Assembly (NCBI GenBank): GCA_021299875.1
Contig: JAJTEW010000002.1
Span: 248,001 to 312,000, forward strand
DNA from: Comamonadaceae bacterium
GTDB taxonomy: Bacteria > Pseudomonadota > Gammaproteobacteria > Burkholderiales > Burkholderiaceae_C
Reading direction: 5' to 3'
DNA length: 64,000 bases
The notes under the pieces are model-generated. The model worked only from the letters and a program-made list of their open reading frames with translations, was not told the DNA's origin and ran no database searches. The translations under genes were made by a program, and so were the position numbers. Below, in pieces: positions 7,693 to 16,943 of the stretch; within the stretch, counting starts at the first letter, position 1; every line of letters starts with the position of its first letter.

Positions 7693-10548
7693 TCAGGCCA
7701 CGCGGCGGGTTTCGCCAGCGCCATGCAGGTTGCTCACACAGCGCCCGCAGATGGTGGGGTGATCGGCGTTGTGGCCCACATCGTCGGCGTAATGCCAGCA
7801 ACGCTCGCACTTGGTGGCTTGGCTGGCCGCCACGTGCACGGCGAGTGTGTCGCCTGCTTGCAAAGTCACTTTGGAGGTGATGAACACGAACTTGATGTCT
7901 GCCCCCAGACTCGCCAGCAGGGCGTGGTCTGCGGCTGGCGCATCCAGTGTGATCTCCGCTTGCAAGGAAGCGCCTACTTGGCCAGCGGTACGCAGGTTTT
8001 CGATGTCTTTGTTCACCAGATCGCGGATTTCGCGGATGCGGGCCCACTTGGCGAGCAGCACTGCATCGGACGCGCCGAAGTCGCTGAAGGTTTCCAGAAA
8101 GATGGAATCCGATGAGCCGAAAGTGGCCCAAGCTTCTTCTGCCGTGAACGACAAGAACGGCGCCATCCAGCGCAACATGCCGTGGGTGATGCGCCACAAA
8201 GCGGTTTGCGCGCTGCGGCGCGCCAGCGACTTGGGGGCCGTGGTGTACAGGCGGTCCTTGAGCACGTCCAGATAAAACGCGCCCAGGTCTTCCGAGCAAT
8301 AGATTTGCAGCTTGCTGACGACAGGGTGGAATTCGTACACGTCAAAGTGGGCGCGGATGTCGGCTTGGAGTTGCGCGGCGCGGGCCAGCGCAAAGCGGTC
8401 GATCTCCAGCAGTTGGTCGTCGGGAACGGTGTCTGTTGCTGGGTCGAAGTCGCTCACGTTGGCCAGCAAAAAACGCAGCGTGTTACGGATGCGGCGGTAC
8501 GAGTCCACCACGCGGGCCAAGATTTTGTCGTCGATGTTCAGGTCGCCCGAGTAATCGGTGCTGGCCACCCACAGGCGCACGATTTCAGCGCCCATTTTGG
8601 AGGTGATGGTTTGGGGCTCCACGGTGTTGCCCAGCGACTTGCTCATCTTGCGGCCTTGGCCGTCGGTGGCAAAGCCGTGCGTTAACAGACCGCGATAAGG
8701 GGCGCGGTCATACAGGGCGCAGCCCAGCAGCAGCGAGCTGTGGAACCACCCGCGGTGCTGGTCGTGACCTTCCAGGTAAAGGTCGGCCTCCGGACCTGCG
8801 GCATGGAATGGCGCCACACCATAAGCGTCTTTGTGGCTGGTGCGCAGCACATGCTGGAAGGTGGAGCCGGAGTCGAACCAGACTTCCAGAATGTCGGTGC
8901 TCTTGGTGTAGTGCGGGGCGTCGGCTGCGCCCAAAATCTCTTCCACCGTCACGCGGCTCCAGGCTTCGATACCGCCTTTTTCGACGATCTCAGCGGCCAG
9001 GTCCAGGATGGCCATGGTGTTGGGGTGCAGTTCGCCCGAGTCCTTGTGCAGGAAGAAGGGCACCGGCACCCCCCAGCTGCGCTGGCGCGAGATGCACCAG
9101 TCGGGGCGGTTGGCGATCATGTCGCGCAGGCGGGATTGACCGTTTTCGGGATAAAACTGGGTTTGCTCGATGGCGTCGAGCGCCAGCTGGCGCAGGGTTT
9201 TGGGCGCTTTGTCTTTTGTGAAGACACCTTCGCCCTCGTCCATGCGAACAAACCATTGGGCGGCAGCGCGGTAGATGACGGGTGTTTTGTGACGCCAGCA
9301 GTGCGGGTAGCTGTGGGTGATGGTCACGGTGGACAAGAGGCGGCCCGCATGGCGCAAGGCGTCCAGCACCACGGGAATCGCTTTCCAGATGTGCAAGCCA
9401 CCAAACAGCGGGAAGTCTTCGGCATAGGTGCCGTTGCCTTGCACCGGGTTCAGGATGTCATCGTATTTCAGGCCATTGGCAATGCAGGAGTTGAAGTCGT
9501 CCACGCCGTAGGCGGGCGAGGAGTGCACCAAGCCCGTGCCGTCGCTGTCGCTGACGTATTCAGCCAAGTAAACGGGGGACAGACGCTTGTAGCCCGCGTC
9601 CACGTCGTGCAGAGGGTGACGGAAGTTCAGGCCGCCCAGCGCCGTGCCTTTGGCCGTGGCCAGCACGTTGCCGCTTTGAAGGCCAAATCGCTCCAGGCAT
9701 TTGTCGATCAGCGATTCGGCCAACACCAGGCAGCCCTTGTCGGTGTGCACCAAGGCGTAGGTCAGCTCGGGGTGGGCGTTCAGGGCTTGGTTGGCGGGGA
9801 TGGTCCAGGCGGTGGTGGTCCAGATCACGGCAAAGCCGCTTTGCCCCGCAGGCAGAGACGCAAGTCCAAAGGCCGCAGCCAGTTGGGCTGCGTCATCTGT
9901 TTCAAAGGCCACGTCCAGCGTCTCGCTTTGCTTGTCTTGGTATTCGATCTCGAACTCGGCCAGCGACGATCCGCAGTCAAAGCACCAGTAGACGGGCTTG
10001 AGACCCCGGTACACAAAGCCGCGCTCAATCACGCGCTTGAAGGCGCGGATTTCACCGGCTTCGTTGGCCGGGTCCATGGTGCGGTAAGGGCGTTCCCAGT
10101 CGCCGAGCACACCCAAGCGCTTGAAGTCTTCGCGCTGTTGGCCGATTTGCTCGGTGGCGAAGGCGCGGCTCTTGGCCTGCATGTCGTCGCGGCTGAGCTT
10201 GCGGCCGTGCAGTTTTTCAATCGCGTTTTCGATCGGCAGGCCGTGGCAGTCCCAGCCGGGGATGTATTGCGCATCAAAGCCCGCTAATTGTTTGGACTTG
10301 ACGATCATGTCTTTGAGGACTTTGTTGAGCGCATGACCGATGTGCAGCTTGCCGTTGGCGTAGGGCGGGCCGTCGTGCAACACGAACAGCGGGGCGCCCT
10401 GACGGGCAGCGCGCAGTTTTTTGTAGAGACCGCCTTCGTTCCAGTCGCTCACCCAGCCCGGCTCGCGCTTGGGCAGGTCGCCGCGCATCGGAAAAGGGGT
10501 GTCCATCATGTTGATGCGGGTGTCGGGGATCTGGGTTTTGTCGGTCAT
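7693..10548 (-). CDS. ileS: Isoleucyl-tRNA synthetase
   Basis: A 951-residue class Ia synthetase that charges tRNA-Ile. The HIGH motif lies at residues 69-72 ([11 protein letters not shown]), and the KMSKS loop (RKMSKSLGN) at about 633-637. The C-terminal zinc finger has CERC ... CGRC spacing typical of the bacterial type with a zinc ribbon. The CP1 editing domain ([13 protein letters not shown]) is present. The gene sits between ribF and lspA on the minus strand. This window also carries the intron-interrupted tRNA-Ile(CAU), a substrate of this enzyme after splicing and lysidine modification. Confidence 0.97.
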   Translation of the reverse strand: MTDKTQIPDTRINMMDTPFPMRGDLPKREPGWVSDWNEGGLYKKLRAARQGAPLFVLHDGPPYANGKLHIGHALNKVLKDMIVKSKQLAGFDAQYIPGWDCHGLPIENAIEKLHGRKLSRDDMQAKSRAFATEQIGQQREDFKRLGVLGDWERPYRTMDPANEAGEIRAFKRVIERGFVYRGLKPVYWCFDCGSSLAEFEIEYQDKQSETLDVAFETDDAAQLAAAFGLASLPAGQSGFAVIWTTTAWTIPANQALNAHPELTYALVHTDKGCLVLAESLIDKCLERFGLQSGNVLATAKGTALGGLNFRHPLHDVDAGYKRLSPVYLAEYVSDSDGTGLVHSSPAYGVDDFNSCIANGLKYDDILNPVQGNGTYAEDFPLFGGLHIWKAIPVVLDALRHAGRLLSTVTITHSYPHCWRHKTPVIYRAAAQWFVRMDEGEGVFTKDKAPKTLRQLALDAIEQTQFYPENGQSRLRDMIANRPDWCISRQRSWGVPVPFFLHKDSGELHPNTMAILDLAAEIVEKGGIEAWSRVTVEEILGAADAPHYTKSTDILEVWFDSGSTFQHVLRTSHKDAYGVAPFHAAGPEADLYLEGHDQHRGWFHSSLLLGCALYDRAPYRGLLTHGFATDGQGRKMSKSLGNTVEPQTITSKMGAEIVRLWVASTDYSGDLNIDDKILARVVDSYRRIRNTLRFLLANVSDFDPATDTVPDDQLLEIDRFALARAAQLQADIRAHFDVYEFHPVVSKLQIYCSEDLGAFYLDVLKDRLYTTAPKSLARRSAQTALWRITHGMLRWMAPFLSFTAEEAWATFGSSDSIFLETFSDFGASDAVLLAKWARIREIRDLVNKDIENLRTAGQVGASLQAEITLDAPAADHALLASLGADIKFVFITSKVTLQAGDTLAVHVAASQATKCERCWHYADDVGHNADHPTICGRCVSNLHGAGETRRVA

Positions 10549-10568
10549 GGTGCGTCAAGTCGCGAGGG

Positions 10569-10657
10569 CTTCGACAAGCTCAGCCCGAGCGGCGGGCCGT
10601 TCGGAGAGATCAAGAGAGGGTGGGCCGTTGAGGTCGTTCGCCCTGAGCCTGTCGAAG
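10569..10657. repeat. REP-like palindromic repeat between ribF and ileS
   Basis: Two oppositely oriented copies of a 23-base unit face each other. The left copy starts CTTCGACAAGCTCAGCCC (10569) and the right copy (10635-10657) is the reverse complement of CTTCGACAGGCTCAGGGC. They match at 19 of 23 positions with a 43-base spacer. Units of this TTCGACA-G-CTCAG type are recalled as dispersed repeats in many proteobacterial genomes. It fills the gap between ribF and ileS on the minus strand. Confidence 0.8.
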
Positions 10658-10680
10658 GGCAGCAAACGAGGGCCAGGGCG

Positions 10681-11718
10681 TCAAATTCGGTCGCGGGTGG
10701 TCTGGCGGCTGGTTTCACCATGGCGGGAAGCAAACCACGCCTGTGCGTCGTCACAGTCTTTGGCAATGCCCTTTGTCAGGGCGTCCAGACCGTCGTATTT
10801 GAGCTCGTCGTGTAATTTATGCAGCAAGTCCACCCGAATGATTTTACCGTAGCCCCCCTCCGCTCCCAGGGTCGCAGGCCAGTCGAAGGCATGTGTCTCC
10901 AGCAGCACGCGACCGCCATTGGCGTCATTCGGGTCCAAAGAGGGGCGGATGCCCAGATTGGCCACACCCTTCAAGGGCCGATCGGTCAGGCCATGCACCT
11001 CAACCACAAAGATGCCGCTGGCCGCGGGCTTCCAGTGCGAAAAACGCAAATTCAGAGTGCGAAAGCCGTCGCCAGCGCCTTGCGCGGTGGCGGCCAATTC
11101 GCGGCCCAGCTTGCGCCCGTGCACCACATGGCCACTGATGCTGTAGGGGCGCCCCAGCAGGGCGCGCACCGCAGGCAGGTCGCCTTGGGCCAGCGCATCG
11201 CGCACGGCCGAGCTGGACACGCGCAGGCCGCGCACCTCGTAGCTGTTCATCCGCGCCACGTCAAAGCCCAGGTTTTGTCCGGCAGCGTCGAGCATGGTGT
11301 AGTCGCCCGCGCGTTGGACGCCAAAGCGGAAATCATCCCCCACCAGCACATAGCGAACGCCCAGACCGCGCACCAAGACCTGCTGGATGAAGTCGTCCGG
11401 CGATTGGCTGGCCAGCCTGGCGTCAAAGGGCAACACCACCACTTGGTCCACGCCGCAGCGCTCCAATTCCTGCAGTTTGTCGCGCAAGGTGGCGATGCGG
11501 GCCGGGGCCAGATCGGGCTTGTTCAGGGTCTTGGCAAAGTAGTCGCGTGGGTGCGGCTCGAACGTCATGACGCAGCTGGGCACGCGGCGGTGCGCCGCTT
11601 CGCTGCGCAAAAGCGCCAGCATGGCCTGGTGGCCCCGGTGCACGCCGTCGAAATTGCCAATGGTCACCGCGCAGTCGGGGGCCAGATGGGGGTGGTGGAA
11701 ACCGCGAAAAACCTTCAT
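10681..11718 (-). CDS. ribF: Bifunctional riboflavin kinase / FAD synthetase
   Basis: A 345-residue enzyme making FMN and then FAD. The N-terminal nucleotidyltransferase domain carries the GNFDGVHRGHQ motif (about residues 22-32) and the DDFRFG motif. The C-terminal flavokinase domain is seen in RPYSISGHVVHGRKLGRELAA and the GIRPSLDP and ETHAFD segments. The start at MKVFRGFHHP is chosen because the longer frame to 11766 is unlike the family. It heads the minus-strand group ribF-ileS-lspA. No FMN riboswitch pattern was recognised in the 167 bases before it. Confidence 0.95.
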   Translation of the reverse strand: MKVFRGFHHPHLAPDCAVTIGNFDGVHRGHQAMLALLRSEAAHRRVPSCVMTFEPHPRDYFAKTLNKPDLAPARIATLRDKLQELERCGVDQVVVLPFDARLASQSPDDFIQQVLVRGLGVRYVLVGDDFRFGVQRAGDYTMLDAAGQNLGFDVARMNSYEVRGLRVSSSAVRDALAQGDLPAVRALLGRPYSISGHVVHGRKLGRELAATAQGAGDGFRTLNLRFSHWKPAASGIFVVEVHGLTDRPLKGVANLGIRPSLDPNDANGGRVLLETHAFDWPATLGAEGGYGKIIRVDLLHKLHDELKYDGLDALTKGIAKDCDDAQAWFASRHGETSRQTTRDRI

Positions 11719-11885
11719 GTTGCTTGTGGTGCCCAGCCGCAGTTCTGGCCTCTCGCCAGCTTTCACGGTTTAGTCAATGTAAGAGGGTATATTGTGACTG
11801 AGCTCGATCACCGCAGCCTGTCACCTCAGGGGTGTGGACCGATGGGGACGGGACTTTTCGTGTCAGTGGTTTTTTAAACTGTTGG

Positions 11886-12455
11886 ATGGAGGCGTCTGTG
11901 AAGGTTTTGAAACTCTCGGCCCAAGGCTTGCCGCAATCGTGGATCACGCTGGAGCAAGCGGTCACCCATTACGCTGCCGACGAGGTGCGTTGGGAAGCGG
12001 GCCAGCAAGTGGCCGTGTTCCACGGGGGACACAACGCGCTCACCGGCCAGCAATCCATCATCACCGTCAACAGCATCATCGGCACCCAAGGCATCCCACG
12101 CATCAACCCATTTGACATGCGTTCGGGTTTAACCAACCCCAAGTTGTTTGTGCGCGATCGCAATGTCTGCGCTTATTGTGGTGGGCATTTCCACGAATCG
12201 GTGCTCACCCGTGAGCACATCGTCCCAGTCAGCCAAAAAGGCCCTGACCACTGGATGAATGTAGTCACCGCTTGCCGATCTTGCAATCACCGCAAAAGCA
12301 GCCGCACCCCCGAGCAGGCCAAGATGCCCCTGCTGTATGCGCCCTATGTGCCCAGCTTGTGGGAAGACTTCATCCTGCGCAACCGCCGCATTTTGAGTGA
12401 CCAGATGGAGTTCCTGATGGCGCATGTGCCCAAGGGCTCGCGTTTGATGGCCTGA
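11886..12455 (+). CDS. HNH endonuclease family protein
   Basis: A 189-residue protein; a GTG twelve bases further in is an alternative start. The central part holds a beta-beta-alpha metal nuclease motif. VCAYCGGHFHESVLTREHIVPVSQKG (about residues 95-120) provides a CxxC pair and the HIVP histidine, and CRSCNHRKSSRTPEQA supplies a second CxxC and the asparagine-histidine. Such stand-alone HNH proteins are widely conserved in Burkholderiales; a role in DNA repair or restriction is guesswork. It is divergent from ribF and precedes the DNA ligase gene in the same direction. Confidence 0.82.
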   Translation: MEASVKVLKLSAQGLPQSWITLEQAVTHYAADEVRWEAGQQVAVFHGGHNALTGQQSIITVNSIIGTQGIPRINPFDMRSGLTNPKLFVRDRNVCAYCGGHFHESVLTREHIVPVSQKGPDHWMNVVTACRSCNHRKSSRTPEQAKMPLLYAPYVPSLWEDFILRNRRILSDQMEFLMAHVPKGSRLMA

Positions 12456-12525
12456 GCACAGTGACCAAGCGATGCGGGTTGCACTGACAAGCAAAGCACC
12501 GCATCATCACTTCCTGAAAACAAAA

Positions 12526-12572
12526 GACCCCACCCCAATGTGCTGCCAAGGCACCTTTGGGGCGTTGGGGTC
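12526..12572. terminator. Hairpin between the HNH and ligase genes
   Basis: GACCCCACCCCAA can pair with TTGGGGCGTTGGGGTC across a loop that itself contains GTGC/GCAC. There is no T run on the plus-strand side, but the minus strand continues into TTTTGTTTT, so the hairpin looks like a terminator for leftward transcription. It may instead be a leader structure of the ligase mRNA, whose start lies 17 bases downstream. Confidence 0.4.
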
Positions 12573-12588
12573 CTCAGGGAGACCCAGC

Positions 12589-13485
12589 ATGCGACAGCCT
12601 TTGAAGTTCATCCCCAACCCCCGCCGACGCGCCAGTTTGTCGGCCTTGCTTATATCGCCATGGCTGATGCGCAGCGTTTGGGCCCAGGCCTTGGGGCCGG
12701 TGCCGTCTGGGGCCGCGAGCGGCGTTCAGTTGGCCATGCCCTGGCCGCCCGGGCGATCGCCGCAAGACTTTGGGGTGAGTGAAAAATTCGACGGTGTGCG
12801 GGCTGTTTGGGATGGGCAGGTCTTGCGCTTTCGCAGTGGACGGGTGATTGCAGCCCCCGGTGGGTTCTTGTCAGCACTGCCCCGGGTGGCGCTTGACGGC
12901 GAGTTGTGGATGGGGCGCGGGACGTTTGACCGGCTCTCGGGGGTGGTGCGCCAGGCTGAGCCCGACGACCAGGCCTGGCGGGCAGTGAAATACCTGGTGT
13001 TCGACGTGCCTGGCCATGCGGGCCCTTTTGCAGAGCGTGTCGCTGTTGTGCAATCCACGCTGGCGCAGGCGCAGCAGCCCTGGCTGGTCCCGGTGGCGCA
13101 GCGCGAAGTGAAAGACGCTCGCGCTTTGCAAGCGCTCCTGCAGGACACCGTGCGCCAAGGCGGCGAGGGCTTGATGCTGCACCGCTTCGATGCCCTGTGG
13201 CAATCCGGCCGAACCGATGCGCTGTTCAAGCTCAAGCCAGAGCAAGACGAAGAGGGCTTGGTGGTGGGCCACCAGCCGGGCCAGGGGCGTTTGGTGGGCA
13301 TGACCGGGGCTTTGCTGGTGCAAATGGCTTCGGGCCAGCGCTTTGCCTTGGGCTCGGGTCTGAGCGATGCTCTGCGCCGCGACCCGCCGCCTGTCGGGTC
13401 TTGGGTCACTTATCGGTTTCCTGAGCGCACACCTTCAGGTTTGCCGCGATTTGCTTCATTTGTGCGGGTGCGCGAGGCGGAGTGA
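12589..13485 (+). CDS. Exported ATP-dependent DNA ligase (LigE-like)
   Basis: A 298-residue minimal ligase. The adenylation lysine lies in SEKFDGVRA (the KxDG motif, about residue 65). ALDGELW, LVFDVPG, EGLMLH and LFKLKPEQDEEGLVVGH follow as nucleotidyltransferase motifs III, IIIa, IV and V, with a small OB-fold tail and no DNA-binding or zinc domains. The N-terminus (MRQPLKFIPNPRRRASLSALLI, ending near WAQA) is a signal peptide with a twin-arginine-like stretch, so the enzyme is probably periplasmic. LigE proteins are known as accessory ATP ligases of proteobacteria, some exported and linked to DNA uptake. The start has a GGGAGA site. A terminator follows directly. Confidence 0.85.
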   Translation: MRQPLKFIPNPRRRASLSALLISPWLMRSVWAQALGPVPSGAASGVQLAMPWPPGRSPQDFGVSEKFDGVRAVWDGQVLRFRSGRVIAAPGGFLSALPRVALDGELWMGRGTFDRLSGVVRQAEPDDQAWRAVKYLVFDVPGHAGPFAERVAVVQSTLAQAQQPWLVPVAQREVKDARALQALLQDTVRQGGEGLMLHRFDALWQSGRTDALFKLKPEQDEEGLVVGHQPGQGRLVGMTGALLVQMASGQRFALGSGLSDALRRDPPPVGSWVTYRFPERTPSGLPRFASFVRVREAE

Positions 13486-13487
13486 AA

Positions 13488-13517
13488 ATAAAAAAAGGCC
13501 CCTCTCGGGGCCTTTTG
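13488..13517. terminator. Rho-independent terminator after the ligase gene
   Basis: A-rich flank, then AAGGCCCC paired with GGGGCCTT around CTCTC, followed by TTTT. It terminates the ligase gene. Confidence 0.85.
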
Positions 13518-13561
13518 AAGGGCTGCTCATTCAGACGATGCTGGTGAGAGCCGCAAGGCAG

Positions 13562-13627
13562 GAGGGCGGCGCGTTTCGGGCTCAGAGGCGCTTCGCTTTG
13601 CCACATCGCCCGACCCGCGCCGCCCTC
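13562..13627. repeat. Palindromic element with conserved 26-nt centre, copy 1
   Basis: Arms of 20 bases (13562-13581 and 13608-13627) are inverted with two mismatches. The centre 13582-13607 is the exact reverse complement of the centre of the element at 20365-20440 (core beginning GATGTGGCAAAGCGAAGCG on that strand), yet the arms of the two copies are unrelated. The element lies between the convergent ligase and acyl-CoA dehydrogenase genes, downstream of the ligase terminator. Confidence 0.8.
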
Positions 13628-13654
13628 TCGCTTTGCTCGGGTTCCTGGTTCTCT

Positions 13655-14770
13655 TCAGGCGAACACGCCCGCCGTCTCTTGCATGCGGGCTGACACTTCA
13701 CCCAGTTGGTGCAGGCTGTCACCAAAGGTCATGTCCAGCTGCGTCAATTTCTTGAAGTAGTGGCTCACGATGTACTCGTCGGTGACGGCGATGCCACCAT
13801 GGAGTTGCACGGCTTGTTGGCCGATGAAGCGCATGGACACGCCCAGCTGGTACTTGGCGCGTGCCAAGGCGCGGCGGCGCTCGTCGGCAGGGGCGTGCAG
13901 TTTCAGGCTGGCGTAGTAGCTCATGGAGCGGCCCAACTCCAGCTGCATCTTCATGTCGGCCACGCGGTGGCGCAGGGCCTGGAAGCTGGCGATGTTCACG
14001 CCAAATTGCTTGCGGGTGTTCATGTAGTCCACGGTGATGGCCAAGGTTTTGTCCATCACGCCTACAGCCTCGGCGCAGGTGCAGGCGATGCCGATGTCCA
14101 CCGCTTCTTCCAGTGCGCTCAGGCCATTGAGCGTGATCAGCTGCGCGGCCGCCTTGTTCAAGACCACTTCGGCAGCGCGCGAGCCGTCTTGTGTGCCATA
14201 GGCTTGGGTGCTGACGCTGTTGGCGTTGCGCTCGACCAAAAACAAAGCGATTTGGCCATTCACGGTGGCGGGCACCACAAAAGCGTCGGCTTGGTCGCCA
14301 ATGGCCACCACGCTCTTGGTGCCGCTCACGGTCCATGTGCCGCCCGATTCGCTGGCCACAGCAGCGCAGCGGTCCAGTTGGTAACGGGCACCGCGCTCTT
14401 GCTGCGCCAGCACCACGATGGCTTCACCTGCCGCCATGCGCGGCAGCCACGCCGCTTGCAGGGCTGCAGGGGCGTGGGTTTGCAGTGTGGCGCTGCAGAT
14501 CAGGGTTTGGCTCAGCGGTTCGAGCACGATGCCGCGGCCGAGTTCTTCCATGGTGACCATGGCCTCTGTGGGGCCCATGCCCATACCGCCGTGGTCTTCG
14601 CTCACATACAGGCCTGTCAAGCCCAGCTCGGCCATTTCGCCATAGGCGGCGCGGTCAAAACCGCCCGCAGCGACGATGGCGCGGCGGCGGTCAAAGTCGT
14701 AGCCCTTGTCCACCCATTTGCGCACCGCGTCACGCAGTTGTTCTTGGTCGTCAGAAAAATCGAAATCCAT
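13655..14770 (-). CDS. Acyl-CoA dehydrogenase, second of a pair
   Basis: A 371-residue flavoprotein beginning MDFDFSDDQEQLRDAV. Later blocks include a conserved helical region with AEAVGVMDKTL and the C-terminal QLHGGIAVTDEY segment typical of the family. It oxidises acyl-CoA thioesters to enoyl-CoA and passes electrons to ETF. The upstream ATG frame to 14956 overlaps the partner gene and is not homologous. It follows the other dehydrogenase by 10 bases. Such adjacent unequal pairs often form heteromeric enzymes for steroid, branched or aromatic acyl-CoA; the substrate is unknown. Confidence 0.88.
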   Translation of the reverse strand: MDFDFSDDQEQLRDAVRKWVDKGYDFDRRRAIVAAGGFDRAAYGEMAELGLTGLYVSEDHGGMGMGPTEAMVTMEELGRGIVLEPLSQTLICSATLQTHAPAALQAAWLPRMAAGEAIVVLAQQERGARYQLDRCAAVASESGGTWTVSGTKSVVAIGDQADAFVVPATVNGQIALFLVERNANSVSTQAYGTQDGSRAAEVVLNKAAAQLITLNGLSALEEAVDIGIACTCAEAVGVMDKTLAITVDYMNTRKQFGVNIASFQALRHRVADMKMQLELGRSMSYYASLKLHAPADERRRALARAKYQLGVSMRFIGQQAVQLHGGIAVTDEYIVSHYFKKLTQLDMTFGDSLHQLGEVSARMQETAGVFA

Positions 14771-14780
14771 GTGTGTCTCC

Positions 14781-15962
14781 TTAACCCAGAACTGTCTGAG
14801 CGACGATGTTGCGTTGCACTTCGTTGCTGCCGCCATAAATGGTGGTCTTGCGCATGTTGAAGTAGTTGGCCGCCAATGGCGCGTTGGCCACCACGCCGCC
14901 CGGGAAGTTGCCTTGCCAACCTGCGTCCATGGCTTCAAAGATGAAGGGCAGGGCAAAGGGACCTGCGGCTTGCATCATCAGCTCGGTGTAGCGCTGCTGA
15001 ATTTCGCTGCCCTTGATCTTGAGCAGGCCCGCAATGTCGAGTGAGTTTTTGCCCGACTTTTCGGCGGACAGGACACGCAGCACCAGCATTTCGAGGGCCA
15101 CGATGTCCACTTCGAGCTTGGCGATTTCGTCACGGAAGCGCATGTCGTCGTACACGCCTTCGGCTTTGGCGATGCGCTTCAAGCGCTCCAATTCGCGTTT
15201 GGCGCGGTTCACATCGGCGATGTTGGTGCGCTCGTGGGCCAGCAAGTGCTTGGCGTAGTTCCAGCCCTTGTTTTCTTCGCCCACCAGGTTCTCGGCGGGT
15301 ACTTCGACGTTGTCAAACCAGACCTCGTTGACCTCGCATTCACCGTCCAGCAGCTTGATGGGGCGCACGGTGATGCCGGGCGACTTCATGTCGATCAGCA
15401 AGAACGAGATGCCGGTTTGGGGCTTGCCTTCGGTGCTGGTGCGCACCAAACAGAAGATCCACTCGCCGTATTGGCCCAGGGTGGTCCAAGTTTTTTGGCC
15501 ATTGACGATGTATTTGTCGCCCACGCGTTCGGCGCGGGTCTTCAGGGACGCCAAGTCCGAGCCGGAGCCCGGTTCGCTGTAGCCCTGGCTCCACCAGACA
15601 TCGCCGCTGGCGATGCCGGGCAAAAAGCGCTGCTGCTGCTCGGCATTGCCAAAGGCCATGATCACGGGGGCCACCATCACGGGGCCAAAAGGCACAACGC
15701 GGGGCGCGCCAGCCAAGGCGCATTCTTCTTCGAACAAATGCTTTTGCACGGCGGTCCATCCGGGGCCACCAAACTGCGTAGGCCAACCCCAGCCGAGCCA
15801 ACCTTTTTTGCCCAAAATTTTGGCCCAGCGCTGCATGTCCTCGCGGGTCAGGCGCATGGCGCTGTGCACTTTTTGTGCGATGTCTGCGGGCAAGTTGTGC
15901 TTGACCCAGGTGCGGATCTCGTCGCGGAACGCGAGTTCGTCGGGGGTGAATGCCAAATCCAT
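14781..15962 (-). CDS. Acyl-CoA dehydrogenase, first of a pair
   Basis: A 393-residue acyl-CoA dehydrogenase starting MDLAFTPDELAFRDEIRTW. Family blocks seen are GYSEPGSGSDLASLKTRAERVGDKYIVNGQKTWTT (about residues 128-165), an ANER-like region, and the C-terminal IYGGSNEVQRNIVA segment near the end that binds FAD. This full FAD-binding set suggests it is the main catalytic partner, with the downstream gene as the second subunit. It is divergent from purN. No CoA ligase or hydratase gene is nearby to suggest the substrate. Confidence 0.9.
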   Translation of the reverse strand: MDLAFTPDELAFRDEIRTWVKHNLPADIAQKVHSAMRLTREDMQRWAKILGKKGWLGWGWPTQFGGPGWTAVQKHLFEEECALAGAPRVVPFGPVMVAPVIMAFGNAEQQQRFLPGIASGDVWWSQGYSEPGSGSDLASLKTRAERVGDKYIVNGQKTWTTLGQYGEWIFCLVRTSTEGKPQTGISFLLIDMKSPGITVRPIKLLDGECEVNEVWFDNVEVPAENLVGEENKGWNYAKHLLAHERTNIADVNRAKRELERLKRIAKAEGVYDDMRFRDEIAKLEVDIVALEMLVLRVLSAEKSGKNSLDIAGLLKIKGSEIQQRYTELMMQAAGPFALPFIFEAMDAGWQGNFPGGVVANAPLAANYFNMRKTTIYGGSNEVQRNIVAQTVLG

Positions 15963-16080
15963 GGGGTGTTCTCTCAAAATCAAACGGTCGTGCTTTTTAT
16001 CATGCGCCAGCCATTTGGACTTGTCCTAGGTGCGACAAATGCTGGTATGCACAAGGTCAGCGGGGATAATTCAGCCCTTC

Positions 16081-16656
16081 ATGAGAAACATCGTCATTCT
16101 GATTTCAGGCTCAGGCTCCAACATGGCCGCCATCGTGCGTGCGGCACAGCAGGGCCGCTGGACCGAGCGCCTGAACGCCCAAGTGGCCGCCGTGCTGAGC
16201 AACCGGGCCGAAGCCGAAGGTTTGGCCTTTGCCAAGGACCACGGCATACCGACGCAGGTGCTGGACCACAAGACCTTTGCCAGTCGCGAGGATTTTGATG
16301 CCGCCTTGATGGCGGAAATCGACCGGCATGCGCCCGATTTGGTGGTGCTGGCGGGCTTCATGCGCATCCTGACCCCCGGTTTTGTGGCCCACTACGCTGG
16401 GCGCTTGCTCAACGTGCACCCGTCTTTGTTGCCGGCTTTTCCCGGGCTGAACACCCACCAGCGGGCCATCGATGCCGGTTGTCGTTTTGCCGGTGCCACG
16501 GTGCACCAGGTCACGGTCGACCTGGACCACGGTCCCATCTTGGCGCAGGCAGTGGTGCCCGTGCTACCGGGCGACACCGCTGACATTTTGGCGGCCCGGG
16601 TGCTTACCCAAGAACACCTGATCTTTCCCCACGCGGTCGCTCAATTTTTGGCTTAA
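16081..16656 (+). CDS. purN: Phosphoribosylglycinamide formyltransferase
   Basis: A 191-residue folate-dependent enzyme of purine synthesis (GAR to FGAR). The N-terminal ILISGSGSNMAAI loop binds GAR. The catalytic region LAGFMRILTPGFVAHYAGRLLNVHPSLLPAFPG (about residues 85-118) holds the Asn-His pair, and GATVHQVTVDLDHGPI (about 140-155) carries the catalytic aspartate. The start at MRNIVILISG is chosen over the longer frame to 16030. The stop overlaps the last four bases of the convergent DUF1653 gene. Confidence 0.95.
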   Translation: MRNIVILISGSGSNMAAIVRAAQQGRWTERLNAQVAAVLSNRAEAEGLAFAKDHGIPTQVLDHKTFASREDFDAALMAEIDRHAPDLVVLAGFMRILTPGFVAHYAGRLLNVHPSLLPAFPGLNTHQRAIDAGCRFAGATVHQVTVDLDHGPILAQAVVPVLPGDTADILAARVLTQEHLIFPHAVAQFLA

Positions 16657-16889
16657 TCCCCGATGCGTTCAAAGCGCGGTTGAAATTTTCCATTGAACTC
16701 GGCCACATCGGCAAACATGGCTGCTGGCCTGACCCACAAACCTTGATCGCCATAGAGCGCTTGGTACAGCGTCATGGGCTGCAGGTCTTCGCTGTGGCGT
16801 ACGGTACCCAGCACGCGGTATTGGCCGCCTTTGTAATGCCGGTAAAGGCCTTGGGGTGTTTCGATCATCGGTGGCAGTGGTTCTGACAT
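16653..16889 (-). CDS. DUF1653 domain protein
   Basis: A 78-residue protein built almost entirely of the DUF1653 fold: GLYRHYKGGQYRVLGTVRHSEDLQPMTLYQALYG, then WVRPAAMFADVAEFNGKFQPRFERI. The family is small, cytoplasmic and common in proteobacteria, and its function is unknown. The start MSEPLPPMIETP fits the family length. It converges with purN (4-base overlap) and is divergent from the rRNA methyltransferase gene. Confidence 0.85.
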   Translation of the reverse strand: MSEPLPPMIETPQGLYRHYKGGQYRVLGTVRHSEDLQPMTLYQALYGDQGLWVRPAAMFADVAEFNGKFQPRFERIGD

Positions 16890-16943
16890 GTCTTTCCTGT
16901 GGTGTGTGTCTGTCAAAGGTCGGGAATGGGACAATGCACGCCT

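Noticed and set aside
7328-8299. Long minus-strand frame across lspA and ileS
   Set aside because: It is arginine/serine-rich and overlaps two clear genes in another frame, a typical GC-rich shadow.
8740-10287. 515-codon plus-strand frame antisense to ileS
   Set aside because: Composition is that of an antisense shadow, with no recognisable domain.
11719-11885. Possible FMN riboswitch upstream of ribF
   Set aside because: None of the conserved RFN element segments were seen in this short interval.
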